A stretch of 64,000 nucleotides of DNA from positions 124,001 through 188,000 of the forward strand of contig NZ_ASWB01000002.1 of assembly GCF_000407445.1 (NCBI RefSeq), in the 5' to 3' direction. This document shows positions 39,997 through 48,707 of the stretch, in pieces. Source of the stretch: Enterococcus moraviensis ATCC BAA-383 (GTDB lineage Bacteria; Bacillota; Bacilli; Lactobacillales; Enterococcaceae). The notes beneath the pieces were generated by a model, which searched no databases, was not told the origin of the DNA, and saw only the letters and a program-made list of their open reading frames with translations. The position numbers were made by a program, and so were the translations under genes. The stretch's first letter is position 1; every line of letters starts with the position of its first letter.

Positions 39997-40350
39997 ATAG
40001 AAAGTCAACAGATTTTAGAAATCGCTGTAAAAGCAGCAGATTCAAAAAGAGCAGAGGAAATTGTCGCTTTAGATGTACATGAGATATCACTTTTAGCAGA
40101 TTATTTTATGATTTGCCAAGCAACAAGTGAACGTCAAATCAATGCAATTGTAGAAGAAATCATTGAAAAAGAAGAAGAAGCACAAGTTGAAGTTAAACGA
40201 ATTGAAGGAAAAGATGGCGGCAAATGGGTCTTGATCGATTTAGGAGATATCATCGTTCATGTATTCCAATCAGCAGAACGCGGATTTTACAACCTAGAAA
40301 AACTTTGGTCAGATGCACCAATGGTCGACCTTCACGCTTGGGTCGAGTAA
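39997..40350 (+). CDS. rsfS: ribosomal silencing factor RsfS, non-canonical ATA start
   Basis: The frame encodes about 117 residues with the family core: LEIAVKAADSKRAEEIVALDV, ADYFMICQATSERQINAI, GGKWVLIDLGDIIVHVF and FYNLEKLWSDAP. RsfS binds uL14 and blocks 50S-30S joining in starvation. There is no ATG, GTG or TTG between the in-frame stop at 39982 and Met at 40108, and starting there would delete about a third of the domain, including its first conserved helix. A strong AGGAGG (39983-39988) places initiation at ATC 39994 or, with 8-bp spacing, ATA 39997. ATA is preferred. Member of the yqe operon. Confidence 0.88.
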   Translation: MESQQILEIAVKAADSKRAEEIVALDVHEISLLADYFMICQATSERQINAIVEEIIEKEEEAQVEVKRIEGKDGGKWVLIDLGDIIVHVFQSAERGFYNLEKLWSDAPMVDLHAWVE

Positions 40351-40351
40351 T

Positions 40352-41089
40352 ATGGCATATGAAACATTTGCTTTTGTTTACGACGAAGTAATGGATGATA
40401 GTCTCTATGATCAGTGGCTTGCATTTTCAAAACGTCACTTACCAGAAGGGAAAATGGATGTTTTAGAAATGGCTTGCGGTACGGGGGCATTGGCTGTGAA
40501 TTTTGCTAAGGCTGGATTTACTGTCACTGCGTTGGATTTATCGGAAGAAATGTTGATGATGGCGAGTAAACGTGCCGCAGAAGAGGATGTTCAAATCCAA
40601 TTTGTTCAAGGGAATATGATGGATTTATCCGAGATGGGTCAATATCATGCCATCACTTGTTTTTCTGACTCGTTATGTTATATGGCAAATCGCCAAGAGG
40701 TTCAACAAGTATTTGATGATGTTTATCAAGCGTTGGAAGAAGAGGGTGTCTTTATTTTTGATGTTCACTCTATCCATCAGGTAGACAACGTATTTCCAGA
40801 GTATAGCTATCACTATCAAACGGAAGAATTTGCTTTTTTATGGGATAGTTATCCTGGTGAAAAAGAACATAGTATTGAGCACTTTCTAACCTTCTTTGTA
40901 AAAGAACATGGAAATGATGAAGTGTTTATTCGACAAGATGAATTGCATCAAGAACGAACATACACAATGGAAAATTATTTGATGATGCTAGAAAGTGCGG
41001 GCTTTATGAATGTTAAAGTATTTGCAGACTTTACGGATGAGGCACCTACAGAAGAAAGCAGTCGTTGGTTTTTTGTGTGTGAAAAGTAG
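40352..41089 (+). CDS. class I SAM-dependent methyltransferase of the yqe operon
   Basis: The protein has 245 residues from ATG 40352, one base after the rsfS stop. The start reads MAYETFAFVYDEVMDDSLYDQW. The SAM site is VLEMACGTGALAVNFAKAG with acidic ALDLSEEMLM, and ITCFSDSLCYM follows. This gene follows rsfS in many Firmicutes (YqeM in Bacillus); its substrate is not known to me. AUG and stop are so close that reinitiation is likely. The hairpin at 41095 ends the operon. Confidence 0.88.
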   Translation: MAYETFAFVYDEVMDDSLYDQWLAFSKRHLPEGKMDVLEMACGTGALAVNFAKAGFTVTALDLSEEMLMMASKRAAEEDVQIQFVQGNMMDLSEMGQYHAITCFSDSLCYMANRQEVQQVFDDVYQALEEEGVFIFDVHSIHQVDNVFPEYSYHYQTEEFAFLWDSYPGEKEHSIEHFLTFFVKEHGNDEVFIRQDELHQERTYTMENYLMMLESAGFMNVKVFADFTDEAPTEESSRWFFVCEK

Positions 41090-41094
41090 TTGGG

Positions 41095-41141
41095 AAAATG
41101 AGTAGGGCGAAACTTTTTGAAGTTTAGGCTGCTCATTTTTT
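41095..41141 (+). terminator. terminator of the yqe operon
   Basis: AAAATGAGTAG pairs with CTGCTCATTTT, with inner AAACTT/AAGTTT pairing, then T residues. Confidence 0.75.
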
Positions 41142-41218
41142 CTTTTGTTTCAGTCCTAAAATAAACATGTTATGATAGAATTCTAATAGACGCGAGTGCG
41201 ATAAGAAGGAGAAGAAAC

Positions 41219-42388
41219 ATGAAAAGTTGCGGCATTATTGTTGAATACAATCCTTTTCACAATGGTCATCAGTATCATGCTAAAATGGCAAGAGAATTGA
41301 GTGAAGCACAAGTAGTGATTGCTGTGATGAGTGGTAACTTTTTGCAACGAGGTGAACCAGCTATTATTGATAAATGGACACGTGCCAAAGAAGCTTTGAG
41401 CCATGGTGTTGATTTAGTGATAGAGTTACCGTTTGCCTATGCGGTACAGTCGGCTGATTATTTTGCTGCAGGTGGAATAAAGTTACTGCAAGCATTACAA
41501 TGTGATGCGTTATGCTTTGGTACAGATAATCAAGTAGAGATGAATTATGAGCAATTTGGGTCTTTTGTTAACGAACATCAAACAGAAATCAATCACGCTT
41601 ACCAAGAAATAAAAAATAATGGGATGAGTTATCCACAGCAAATGACAGAGGTATTTCGTAAGCTGTATCCAAATGGTACGTTAGATTTCTCATCACCCAA
41701 TCATATTTTAGGATTAAGCTATGCGAAAGAGAATGCTACCTATGAAAAACCAATGCTTTTGTATCCGTTAAAGCGGGAACAGGCAGGATATCATGATACC
41801 AAAATATATCAACAGTTTGCGAGTGCAACTGCAATTAGAAAAGCAGTTTTCTCAGGTGAATTAAGCCAAATTAAACAAGTGCTACCAATGCGAGTCATGA
41901 AAGATTTGGAAGAGTCACCAACCGTTTCTTGGGAAGCGTATTGGCCATTATTAAAATATAAACTACTTAGCAGCTCTCTACCAGAACTCAGAGAGATCTA
42001 TCAAATGAAAGAAGGCATCGAGTATCGTTTACAAGAAGCCGCAAAAGTATCTGATTCTTTTCAGCAATTTATGGAAAAAGCTAAGACAAAACGTTACACA
42101 TGGACACGATTGCAACGATTGGCGACCTATATTTTAGTCAATGTGAAACAATATGAAATAGAGAATGTCAGGCAAAATAGTTACATACAAGTGCTTGGTT
42201 TTACAGAGCAAGGGCAACGTTTTTTAAAAGAAAAGAAAAAAAATCTAAAGTTACCGCTTATCACTAAAATCTCTAAGAATGTGAGTACTCAATTAGCTTT
42301 AGATATTCGTAGTAATCAACTATATCAGTTAGGGAGTGATCGTATTTTAGAGCAGAGCTTTGGTCGTTTTCCGATCCGTGTCTCTTAA
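41219..42388 (+). CDS. tmcAL: tRNA(Met) cytidine acetate ligase
   Basis: The protein has 389 residues with an N-terminal nucleotidyltransferase domain ([16 protein letters not shown], the HxGH-type site, and [12 protein letters not shown]). The middle has CFGTDN and [13 protein letters not shown], matching YlbM/TmcAL. The family activates acetate with ATP and acetylates the wobble cytidine of elongator tRNA-Met. AAGGAGAAGAAAC precedes the ATG; a TTATGATAGAAT -10 region lies about 50 bp upstream. Single gene between the yqe operon and yebC. Confidence 0.9.
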   Translation: MKSCGIIVEYNPFHNGHQYHAKMARELSEAQVVIAVMSGNFLQRGEPAIIDKWTRAKEALSHGVDLVIELPFAYAVQSADYFAAGGIKLLQALQCDALCFGTDNQVEMNYEQFGSFVNEHQTEINHAYQEIKNNGMSYPQQMTEVFRKLYPNGTLDFSSPNHILGLSYAKENATYEKPMLLYPLKREQAGYHDTKIYQQFASATAIRKAVFSGELSQIKQVLPMRVMKDLEESPTVSWEAYWPLLKYKLLSSSLPELREIYQMKEGIEYRLQEAAKVSDSFQQFMEKAKTKRYTWTRLQRLATYILVNVKQYEIENVRQNSYIQVLGFTEQGQRFLKEKKKNLKLPLITKISKNVSTQLALDIRSNQLYQLGSDRILEQSFGRFPIRVS

Positions 42389-42401
42389 AAGCAAAAAACA
42401 C

Positions 42402-42430
42402 TTAACAAAAGTCCAATTGGCAAGTATAAT
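42402..42430 (+). promoter_or_regulatory. promoter of yebC
   Basis: TTAACA (42402-42407), 17 bp, TATAAT (42425-42430), about 54 bp before the ATG. Confidence 0.65.
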
Positions 42431-42483
42431 GATAAGGGCACTATAATCAAAAAAATAATACTAATTGAAAGCGAAGTGAGAAT

Positions 42484-43203
42484 ATGGGTCGTAAGTGGGC
42501 AAATATTAAAGAGAAAAAAGCTGCCAAAGACGCAAATAACAGCCGAGTTTATGCAAAATTCGGAATTGAAATTTACGTAGCAGCGAAATCGGGTGATCCT
42601 GACCCTCAAGCAAATCAGAAGTTACGGTTTGTTATCGAGCGCGCAAAAACATATAATGTACCAAAACATATCATCGATCGAGCAATCGAAAAGGCAAAAG
42701 GCTCTGGCGATGAACAATATTCTGAATTACGTTATGAAGGATTTGGACCAAATGGCTCAATGGTTATTGTTGATGCTTTGACAAACAATGTTAATCGAAC
42801 AGCTTCAGATGTTCGTGCGGCTTTTGGTAAAAATGGCGGAAATATGGGTGTCAGCGGTGCTGTAGCTTATATGTTCGACCATACTGGTGTTATTGGCTTT
42901 GCCGGTGATGATGCAGATGAAATCCTTGAGTATTTAATGGAAAAAGATATTGATGTACGCGATGTAACAGAAGAAGAAGGCCAAATCATCGTCTACACAG
43001 AACCAGAGGACTTGCACGCAGTACAAGAAACTCTAAAAGAAAAAGGCATTGAAGAATTTTCAGTAGCTGAATTAGAAATGATTGCACAAAATGATGTAGA
43101 ATTAGCAGGAGAAGATTTAGAACAATTTGAACGAATGATCGATGTTTTAGAAGATCTTGATGATGTTCAAAAGGTTTATCATAATGTTGATTTAGGTGAA
43201 TAA
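42484..43203 (+). CDS. yebC: YebC/PmpR/TACO1-family protein
   Basis: The protein has 239 residues. It starts [20 protein letters not shown] rather than the common GHSKWxNI, followed by [22 protein letters not shown] and [20 protein letters not shown]. The acidic C-terminal half is typical. Family members were first called transcription regulators; more recent work links them to translation of proline-rich stalling sequences. Own promoter at 42402 and terminator at 43212. Confidence 0.92.
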   Translation: MGRKWANIKEKKAAKDANNSRVYAKFGIEIYVAAKSGDPDPQANQKLRFVIERAKTYNVPKHIIDRAIEKAKGSGDEQYSELRYEGFGPNGSMVIVDALTNNVNRTASDVRAAFGKNGGNMGVSGAVAYMFDHTGVIGFAGDDADEILEYLMEKDIDVRDVTEEEGQIIVYTEPEDLHAVQETLKEKGIEEFSVAELEMIAQNDVELAGEDLEQFERMIDVLEDLDDVQKVYHNVDLGE

Positions 43204-43211
43204 TAGACTGG

Positions 43212-43245
43212 AAGAATCCTTATTTCATAAGGATTCTTTTTTTTA
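43212..43245 (+). terminator. terminator of yebC
   Basis: AAGAATCCTTA/TAAGGATTCTT followed by T residues. Confidence 0.9.
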
Positions 43246-43661
43246 GCTTACTCCAGAGGACAAAAATAAACCCTTCATACACACACTATATGAAGGGAAA
43301 CACAATATGAAAAAACTAAGAACAAGACTATAATAGCATTATTTTGAAAAATTCTCAAATATTTCGACGTTAAACGAAATTTTTGAGAAAAAATCTAAAT
43401 GTTGAATGATTGAGGTGTAAGAAATCTATGAGCTATACGTTGTTCAGGCGTTAAAAATAGGATAATAACAGAATTTAAATAAGTCGATCAATCCCAAATA
43501 TTTTACTTTATTTTGCGAGCAGTATAAAATCAATATAACGAATTGAACGGTTTCTTTTTTTAACACGAAATAATTTTTGTATGATATTTTTTTATTATTT
43601 TAAAATATTGTCTGTTGAATCTAGTAAATAATTTGCTTGTGAATGGGGAGGAGGGGTCAGT
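43246..43661. other. non-coding leader region before the WxL locus
   Basis: I see no gene. Two hairpins stand out: CCCTTCATA/TATGAAGGG (about 43270-43297), and TTCTCAAA-ATTTCG/CGAAAT-TTTGAGAA (about 43353-43392), flanked by A residues on both sides, so it would act as a terminator only on the minus strand. AT-rich sequence from 43490 may hold the WxL promoter (TTGTATGATATT near 43577). Confidence 0.5.
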
Positions 43662-45866
43662 GTGAAAAAAAAGTGGGTACTTTTTCTTTTGTTAGGGGGC
43701 GTGCTCAGTATTTTACAGATTGCGGGTTATCAAGTATTTGCAGAAGAAGAGCTAGAAAATGAATTGGTTGAAGCACAGACTCAAGAAATAAACACGACAG
43801 AAGAATTACAAGAACGCTTAGTTAGTGTGGGATCGGGCTCACTTAGTGGGACCTATACAACTGGAACAACAGGTCAGTCCGTTATTACGATGACCTATAC
43901 TTATACCCCAGCTTTAGATTTATCATTAGGTGGTCAGCCGAGGATTATTCTCCAGTTACCACCTGAAATAGCCAATCAAATTAATGGAAGTACAGCGAAA
44001 CAGCAAAGTTTCTTGTCATTGCTTACCGGGACTGTAGTCCTTCCAAACGGAGCGATTGGCAATAAATCATACGATATTCATGATACAGCGCATGAAATCG
44101 TATTAGCGTATAGTAGTGCCTATAATTCAGTATATGTCACTTTTCCATCAAATATTTTAGGTCTATTAGGACTAAGTCGCTGGTCAGTTTCATTTACTTT
44201 TGATGTCGCAACATTGTATCAAAATGGGATCACGATTCCTCCAGCAAGTAATGGCGTAAACTATCCAATCAAGGGAACATTTGGTTCATCAACGGATGGT
44301 TTAGATATTATAAATTTGGTTCTAGGTAATGTGTCAAAATCAGGTGTGATTGCGTTACCATCGATGTCGATTGGGACGAGTGTACCCAATGTAACTGCAC
44401 CAATTATAAATAGTCCAATCTTAAATTTACAAACGACTGTAGGGGGAAAAATCCAACAAGTGCAAAATAGCGGTTATACCTATACCGTTCAATTGACTAT
44501 CACTCGTTCTGATGGCACGTCAGCTCCTATTGTTATCAGTAATATACCAGTTGATGCTGCTGGTAATTTCACTACAAATGTAGCGTCAGCACTACAATAT
44601 GGGGATACTCTTTCAGCGACGATACTTGCACAATCAAAAACTAGCAGTAATTACATCCAAAGTCTACCTTCCAATATACAATCTGTTACTTGGCCAATCC
44701 AACCGGTGACATCCAGTTCTGCAACACCAGGAACTACTCAGCTTTCAGGTAACGCAGTACAAACGAGTGGTGGGACCTATCAAGTAGCATTACAGATCAA
44801 TTCAGGAACGATTTATACCACTCCTTTGAATGCCAATGGTAGTTTTCAATTTACCAATTTACCAATGTTTAATGGTGGGGAAACAGTCACTTTATCAGTT
44901 CGGGGATTGAGTAATCGAACGGGAGCAATTTTAGTTACAAGTACGAATTACAGTCAAATAGTTCCTTACTTATCACCAGCCATTTCAGTTGTCCAAATAA
45001 TTGAAAGACTAAACGCACAAGGCAATTGGGAAGTAGCCCCCTCAGTTGTAACAGGCCAAACAGTACGCTATACCCTGACAACAACATTGACGAATCAGCC
45101 TGCAACCTGGAGTCAGCAAATGTTGAAAGCATATATCCCAAATGGTATAACGCAATTAAGTCCTGTAACACTTATTAGAACATCAAACACAGGTGTACAA
45201 ACCCCTGTGTTAGGAACACAGCTTTTAACGGATTCCAATATGAACATGCAGTATTGGTATTATCAAAACCCTCTTGCTATAAATAATTTTATACAGCCAA
45301 ATACAAGTTTTACACTTCAATATACAGGTACTGTTGCTCAAAATATGACAGGTAAAATATTACCGTTTTCTAGTATTGTTTCAGGAGCTGACGGTGGTGG
45401 GACCGCCATCACGCCACAAAATAAGTTGAATTCGATTTCAGTAGGAGATGGGACATTGCGCTTTGTTCAATCACCAAATCAAATTTCGTTTAAAAGCATA
45501 CCTGTACCTACGAAAAAAACGACTTATGGTCCGACTATAGTGGATACATCATTGATTGTTGCGGATGGTCGAGTAGCAAAAAATCAATGGCACTTACTGG
45601 TTAGAGAAAGTCAACCGATGAAGTCCACGACTACGAATAAGACAATCAATCAAGCTTTTGTTTATCGAAAAAATGGCCAAGATACCTCAATCACAACAAT
45701 TGCTTCTGAGGCGTATGCGTATACTTCGCCAGATAACAATAATGTCGTCATTTCATGGAATCAGCAAAATGGGGTGTTCTTAAACCTTAGTCCTAGTGTG
45801 AATATCAACGTAAATGAGTCTTATACGGCTCAATTACAATGGATTTTATCAGATACGCCTATATAA
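43662..45866 (+). CDS. large WxL-domain cell surface protein
   Basis: The protein has 734 residues from GTG 43662, behind GGAGGAGGGG. It has a signal peptide (MKKKWVLFLLLGG...VFAEEE), an N-terminal beta-rich adhesive domain (about 55-225), and two Ig-like beta units (about 245-430; each with NGSF or GNFTT strand motifs). The C terminus is WxL-like: QWHLLVRES (WxL motif, Trp 643) and a final QWILSDTPI, near the usual second WxL box. WxL domains attach noncovalently to peptidoglycan. It is followed by a short WxL protein and a DUF916/DUF3324 protein, the standard surface complex of enterococci. Thr/Ser/Asn-rich with few Cys. Confidence 0.85.
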   Translation: MKKKWVLFLLLGGVLSILQIAGYQVFAEEELENELVEAQTQEINTTEELQERLVSVGSGSLSGTYTTGTTGQSVITMTYTYTPALDLSLGGQPRIILQLPPEIANQINGSTAKQQSFLSLLTGTVVLPNGAIGNKSYDIHDTAHEIVLAYSSAYNSVYVTFPSNILGLLGLSRWSVSFTFDVATLYQNGITIPPASNGVNYPIKGTFGSSTDGLDIINLVLGNVSKSGVIALPSMSIGTSVPNVTAPIINSPILNLQTTVGGKIQQVQNSGYTYTVQLTITRSDGTSAPIVISNIPVDAAGNFTTNVASALQYGDTLSATILAQSKTSSNYIQSLPSNIQSVTWPIQPVTSSSATPGTTQLSGNAVQTSGGTYQVALQINSGTIYTTPLNANGSFQFTNLPMFNGGETVTLSVRGLSNRTGAILVTSTNYSQIVPYLSPAISVVQIIERLNAQGNWEVAPSVVTGQTVRYTLTTTLTNQPATWSQQMLKAYIPNGITQLSPVTLIRTSNTGVQTPVLGTQLLTDSNMNMQYWYYQNPLAINNFIQPNTSFTLQYTGTVAQNMTGKILPFSSIVSGADGGGTAITPQNKLNSISVGDGTLRFVQSPNQISFKSIPVPTKKTTYGPTIVDTSLIVADGRVAKNQWHLLVRESQPMKSTTTNKTINQAFVYRKNGQDTSITTIASEAYAYTSPDNNNVVISWNQQNGVFLNLSPSVNINVNESYTAQLQWILSDTPI

Positions 45867-45902
45867 CTTAGGTTTGACTTCTTATTAAAATGAGAGGTTA
45901 AA

Positions 45903-46640
45903 ATAAAAAAGATTCTAGGTTCTTTATCTACTGTTTCTGTACTTATTTTTTTTAGTTTTGTTGGTGGAACGATTGGAGAAGCAGTTGCGGTAAGCTCAAT
46001 GACATCAAATGCAGATATTAGTTTCTCTCAAGATACAACAATAACACCGCCTGTCGATCCAACAGACCCAACTTCACCCGTTACCCCAAATCCTAATGAT
46101 CCTCATCAACCAGGAACCGGTGGTCCGCTTAGTTTAGATTATGTATCGAATTTCCACTTTGGAACAAAAGTGATTCAAACAGTCAATGCGACCTATTATG
46201 CACAATTGGATCAAGTTCAAAACTCACTTTCTACGCTTATCAGTGTGCCTAACTATGCTCAAGTTACAGATAAACGAGGATTGAATCTTGGATGGAAATT
46301 GACTGTTAAACAAAATGGCCAATTCCAAACTAGTGGGTGTACACCAGCTGTTTTAACAAATGCTCAAATGAGTTTTGTAGCAGCAACACCAAATTCTACG
46401 GAATTAATTGCGTTAGCACCTATAACAGTACCTGTAACTTTAGATCCAACAGGGGCAGCATCTTCTCCAGTAGCTACAGCAGCACTTTCTACAGGAATGG
46501 GAACATGGACACTTGCCTTTGGCTCAGGAGCAGGAGCAGCGCAAGGCGTTAAATTGACCGTACCTAATACTACGACTAAAGTGACTAATGACCAATATAA
46601 AACGACACTTACTTGGACCTTAAACGACAGTCCCTTGTAA
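45903..46640 (+). CDS. WxL-domain surface protein, non-canonical ATA start
   Basis: The frame encodes about 245 residues. ATA 45903 lies 5 bp after GAGAGG and opens a standard signal peptide (KKILGSLSTVSVLIFFSF...GEAVA) that runs into the rest of the frame; an in-frame stop lies just upstream at 45891. The first ATG (45999) would remove the signal peptide, so ATA is probably the true start or a recent mutation of ATG. A Pro/Thr/Asp-rich linker (PPVDPTDPTSPVTPNPNDP) precedes a WxL domain with LGWKLTV and the terminal LTWTLNDSPL. It should attach to the wall and work with the neighbours. Confidence 0.85.
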   Translation: MKKILGSLSTVSVLIFFSFVGGTIGEAVAVSSMTSNADISFSQDTTITPPVDPTDPTSPVTPNPNDPHQPGTGGPLSLDYVSNFHFGTKVIQTVNATYYAQLDQVQNSLSTLISVPNYAQVTDKRGLNLGWKLTVKQNGQFQTSGCTPAVLTNAQMSFVAATPNSTELIALAPITVPVTLDPTGAASSPVATAALSTGMGTWTLAFGSGAGAAQGVKLTVPNTTTKVTNDQYKTTLTWTLNDSPL

Positions 46641-46692
46641 GTGGTAGAGGATTTGGTTTAAGATTCAATTTTTTTAATATCTATGTTTCTAC

Positions 46693-46736
46693 ACTGAAAA
46701 GAACCTATTTGGCTAATGAATAGCGTTCTTTTCAGT
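46693..46736 (+). promoter_or_regulatory. long hairpin between WxL gene and DUF916 gene
   Basis: ACTGAAAAGAAC (46693-46704) pairs perfectly with GTTCTTTTCAGT (46725-46736), with CTATT/AATAG pairing further in. There is no T run, so it is more likely an mRNA processing or stability element, or an imperfect terminator. Confidence 0.5.
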
Positions 46737-46769
46737 GCTATTATGGGATGCTATAAAGGAGTTTTAACT

Positions 46770-47843
46770 ATGAAAAAGAAACGATCTAAATTTGTATGTG
46801 CCATTATTTTATTATTATTGGCTATGAGTGTAGGACCGATTAGTCAAGCAAGTGAAATTGATTTCAGTATTAAGGCGGTTTTACCAGAAAATCAACGAAG
46901 TAAGGAAATCAGTTACTTTGATTTGAGGGTAACTCCAGGTGAAAAACAGACATTGAGCGTGGAACTTACAAATGATACAGAAAAAGATATCACAGTATAT
47001 GCTTCAGCGAATTCGGCTATCACAAATGATAATGGTGTTGTAGATTATTCTTATAGTGATACTAAAAAAGATTCATCTGCAAAATTCACGTTTAGTGAAA
47101 TCGCATCGAGTCCAAAAGAAATTGTCTTACCAAAACAATCAATCAAGACAGTTGAGTGTGTGATCGACATTCCTACTGAACCATTTGATGGGTATGTATT
47201 AGGCGGTCTATATTTTGAACAAAAAGAGGACAAAGCAGAAAAGAGTCAAGGTGCTTTAGCAGTTGGTAATCGTTTCTCTTATGTTGTGGGTGTGTTACTG
47301 AGTGAGACCGATCAAGAAGTAAAACCAGAACTAGCCTTAAATCAAGTCAAAACGACACAAATAAACGGAAATAATGCAGTAACGATGAATATTCAAAATA
47401 AACAAGCAGCAATGATCAAAAAACTACAACTAGATGCGAAACTTTATTATGAAAATGAAACAAAGCCACGTTATGAAAATCATCAAAAATCCTTAACAAT
47501 GGCGCCCAATACGAATTTTAACTATAAAATAGAATTAAATGAACAACCTTTTGTTGCAGGAAACTATACAGTTAAACTAAAGGCAAATGATGGATTTAGA
47601 GAGTGGGACTGGGAAAGAAAGTTTGAAATAAAAGAAAAAGAAGCAAAGAAATATAATGCAACAGCAATCAATTTACCTCCCAATCAGAAAAAACAATTTC
47701 CTTGGACTCTTGTTATCAGCGGTAGTGTAGGTGTTTTAGCAGTGATTTTAGGAATTATTTATTATTTCAATCAAAAAATGAAAAAGGAACAAAAAAGGCA
47801 AGAAGAAAAATATGAAGCTTTAAAAAAGAATCTAGAGCAATAA
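46770..47843 (+). CDS. DUF916/DUF3324 surface protein (WxL-interacting)
   Basis: The protein has 357 residues from ATG 46770, with AAGGAG 8 bp upstream. Signal peptide (to about 28, SQASE), DUF916-type domain (about 30-150: YFDLRVTPGEKQTLSVELTN and VLGGLYFEQ), DUF3324-type domain (about 160-300: NRFSYVVGVLLSE...), one C-terminal membrane helix (about 318-338), and a Lys/Glu-rich cytoplasmic tail. This is the usual membrane partner of WxL proteins: it links peptidoglycan-bound WxL proteins and may bind host ligands. It completes the three-gene set here. Confidence 0.88.
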   Translation: MKKKRSKFVCAIILLLLAMSVGPISQASEIDFSIKAVLPENQRSKEISYFDLRVTPGEKQTLSVELTNDTEKDITVYASANSAITNDNGVVDYSYSDTKKDSSAKFTFSEIASSPKEIVLPKQSIKTVECVIDIPTEPFDGYVLGGLYFEQKEDKAEKSQGALAVGNRFSYVVGVLLSETDQEVKPELALNQVKTTQINGNNAVTMNIQNKQAAMIKKLQLDAKLYYENETKPRYENHQKSLTMAPNTNFNYKIELNEQPFVAGNYTVKLKANDGFREWDWERKFEIKEKEAKKYNATAINLPPNQKKQFPWTLVISGSVGVLAVILGIIYYFNQKMKKEQKRQEEKYEALKKNLEQ

Positions 47844-47856
47844 AATAGTGAGTCGA

Positions 47857-47906
47857 CAGATAACGGATAGCCCATCCTCTCAATAGGACGGGCTATCCGT
47901 TATCTG
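47857..47906. terminator. long perfect hairpin between convergent genes
   Basis: CAGATAACGGATAGCCC pairs perfectly over 17 bp with its complement (47890-47906). It lacks a T run on either side, so ordinary intrinsic termination is not certain. Confidence 0.55.
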
Positions 47907-47969
47907 ATTGCTACGTTACATTAAAAAGTAAAGAATAGCGCTATAGATAGAACTTAGAGAAAGTTAAAC

Positions 47970-48551
47970 TCAATGGTCAAAAAGCAAGCCATATCCTAAA
48001 GCGATGATTTCTCTCATATACGTTTTAAAAGTCGCTGAGGATTTAGAGACGGAAGGAAGTCCGCTGATTTCGGAAATACCCAGTCGTTTTGCTAACAATT
48101 TGGAGCGGAACATATGAAAATCACTTGTAACGATGACTGTGTTTCCAAGATTTTGTTTCTTTTGAGCATTTTGGATGTTTTCTTTTGTTCGTGTGGATTT
48201 GTCTTCTATTAGTAGTTGCTTTTCTGAAACACCGTTAGCTTTTAAATATTCAGCCATAACATTCGCTTCACTATCAGGCTCATCGGATCCTTGGCCACCA
48301 CATACAATAGCCATTGCCTCAGAATGCTCTTTTAGATAAGGTATAGCAGCATCTAACCGCTCTTTTAAAACAGTACTTGGATAAGCAGTTTCTTTTGAAG
48401 CTCCTTTTACTTGTGCACCTAAAATAAGTACAGTATCTGGCGTTTTTGTTGGTTGATCTTTTGTTCCACTTAAAATTAGAAATAAAATAAGACCAGCATA
48501 CATAACCCCTAAACTTATGATAATCACCATAATTCGTTTCACCCATTTCAT
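47970..48551 (-). CDS. DUF218 (YdcF/SanA-like) membrane protein
   Basis: The protein has 193 residues from ATG 48551, with AAGGGTG upstream; an ATG at 48569 is inside that site. One N-terminal membrane helix (about 6-28) anchors an extracytoplasmic DUF218 domain: DTVLILGAQVKG, VCGGQGSDEPDSEA, and TSDFHMFRSKLLAKRLG with a conserved His. SanA/ElyC/YdcF proteins are linked to cell envelope integrity, and some bind SAM; the reaction is unsettled. It is single and convergent with the WxL locus. Confidence 0.85.
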   Translation of the reverse strand: MKWVKRIMVIIISLGVMYAGLILFLILSGTKDQPTKTPDTVLILGAQVKGASKETAYPSTVLKERLDAAIPYLKEHSEAMAIVCGGQGSDEPDSEANVMAEYLKANGVSEKQLLIEDKSTRTKENIQNAQKKQNLGNTVIVTSDFHMFRSKLLAKRLGISEISGLPSVSKSSATFKTYMREIIALGYGLLFDH

Positions 48552-48707
48552 CACAACACACCCTTTCATTTATAGTTTAGTAGATAAACTGAGAAAATAG
48601 TGTTTATAAATTTCTTTTTAAGTTTTTTTTAACGATTTTAAGCGAAAGTATAACAGGATGTGTTAACTTATCGTATACTTTATATAAAGTGAATAATGGA
48701 GGGTAAT

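Noticed and set aside
46337-46552. A 71-codon Ser/Asn/Cys-rich ORF inside the second WxL gene
   Set aside because: It is the alternate frame of a Thr/Ala-rich coding region, without its own ribosome site.
48319-48561. An 80-codon Cys-rich minus-strand ORF
   Set aside because: It is a shifted frame of the DUF218 gene, which has clear domain motifs in the other frame.
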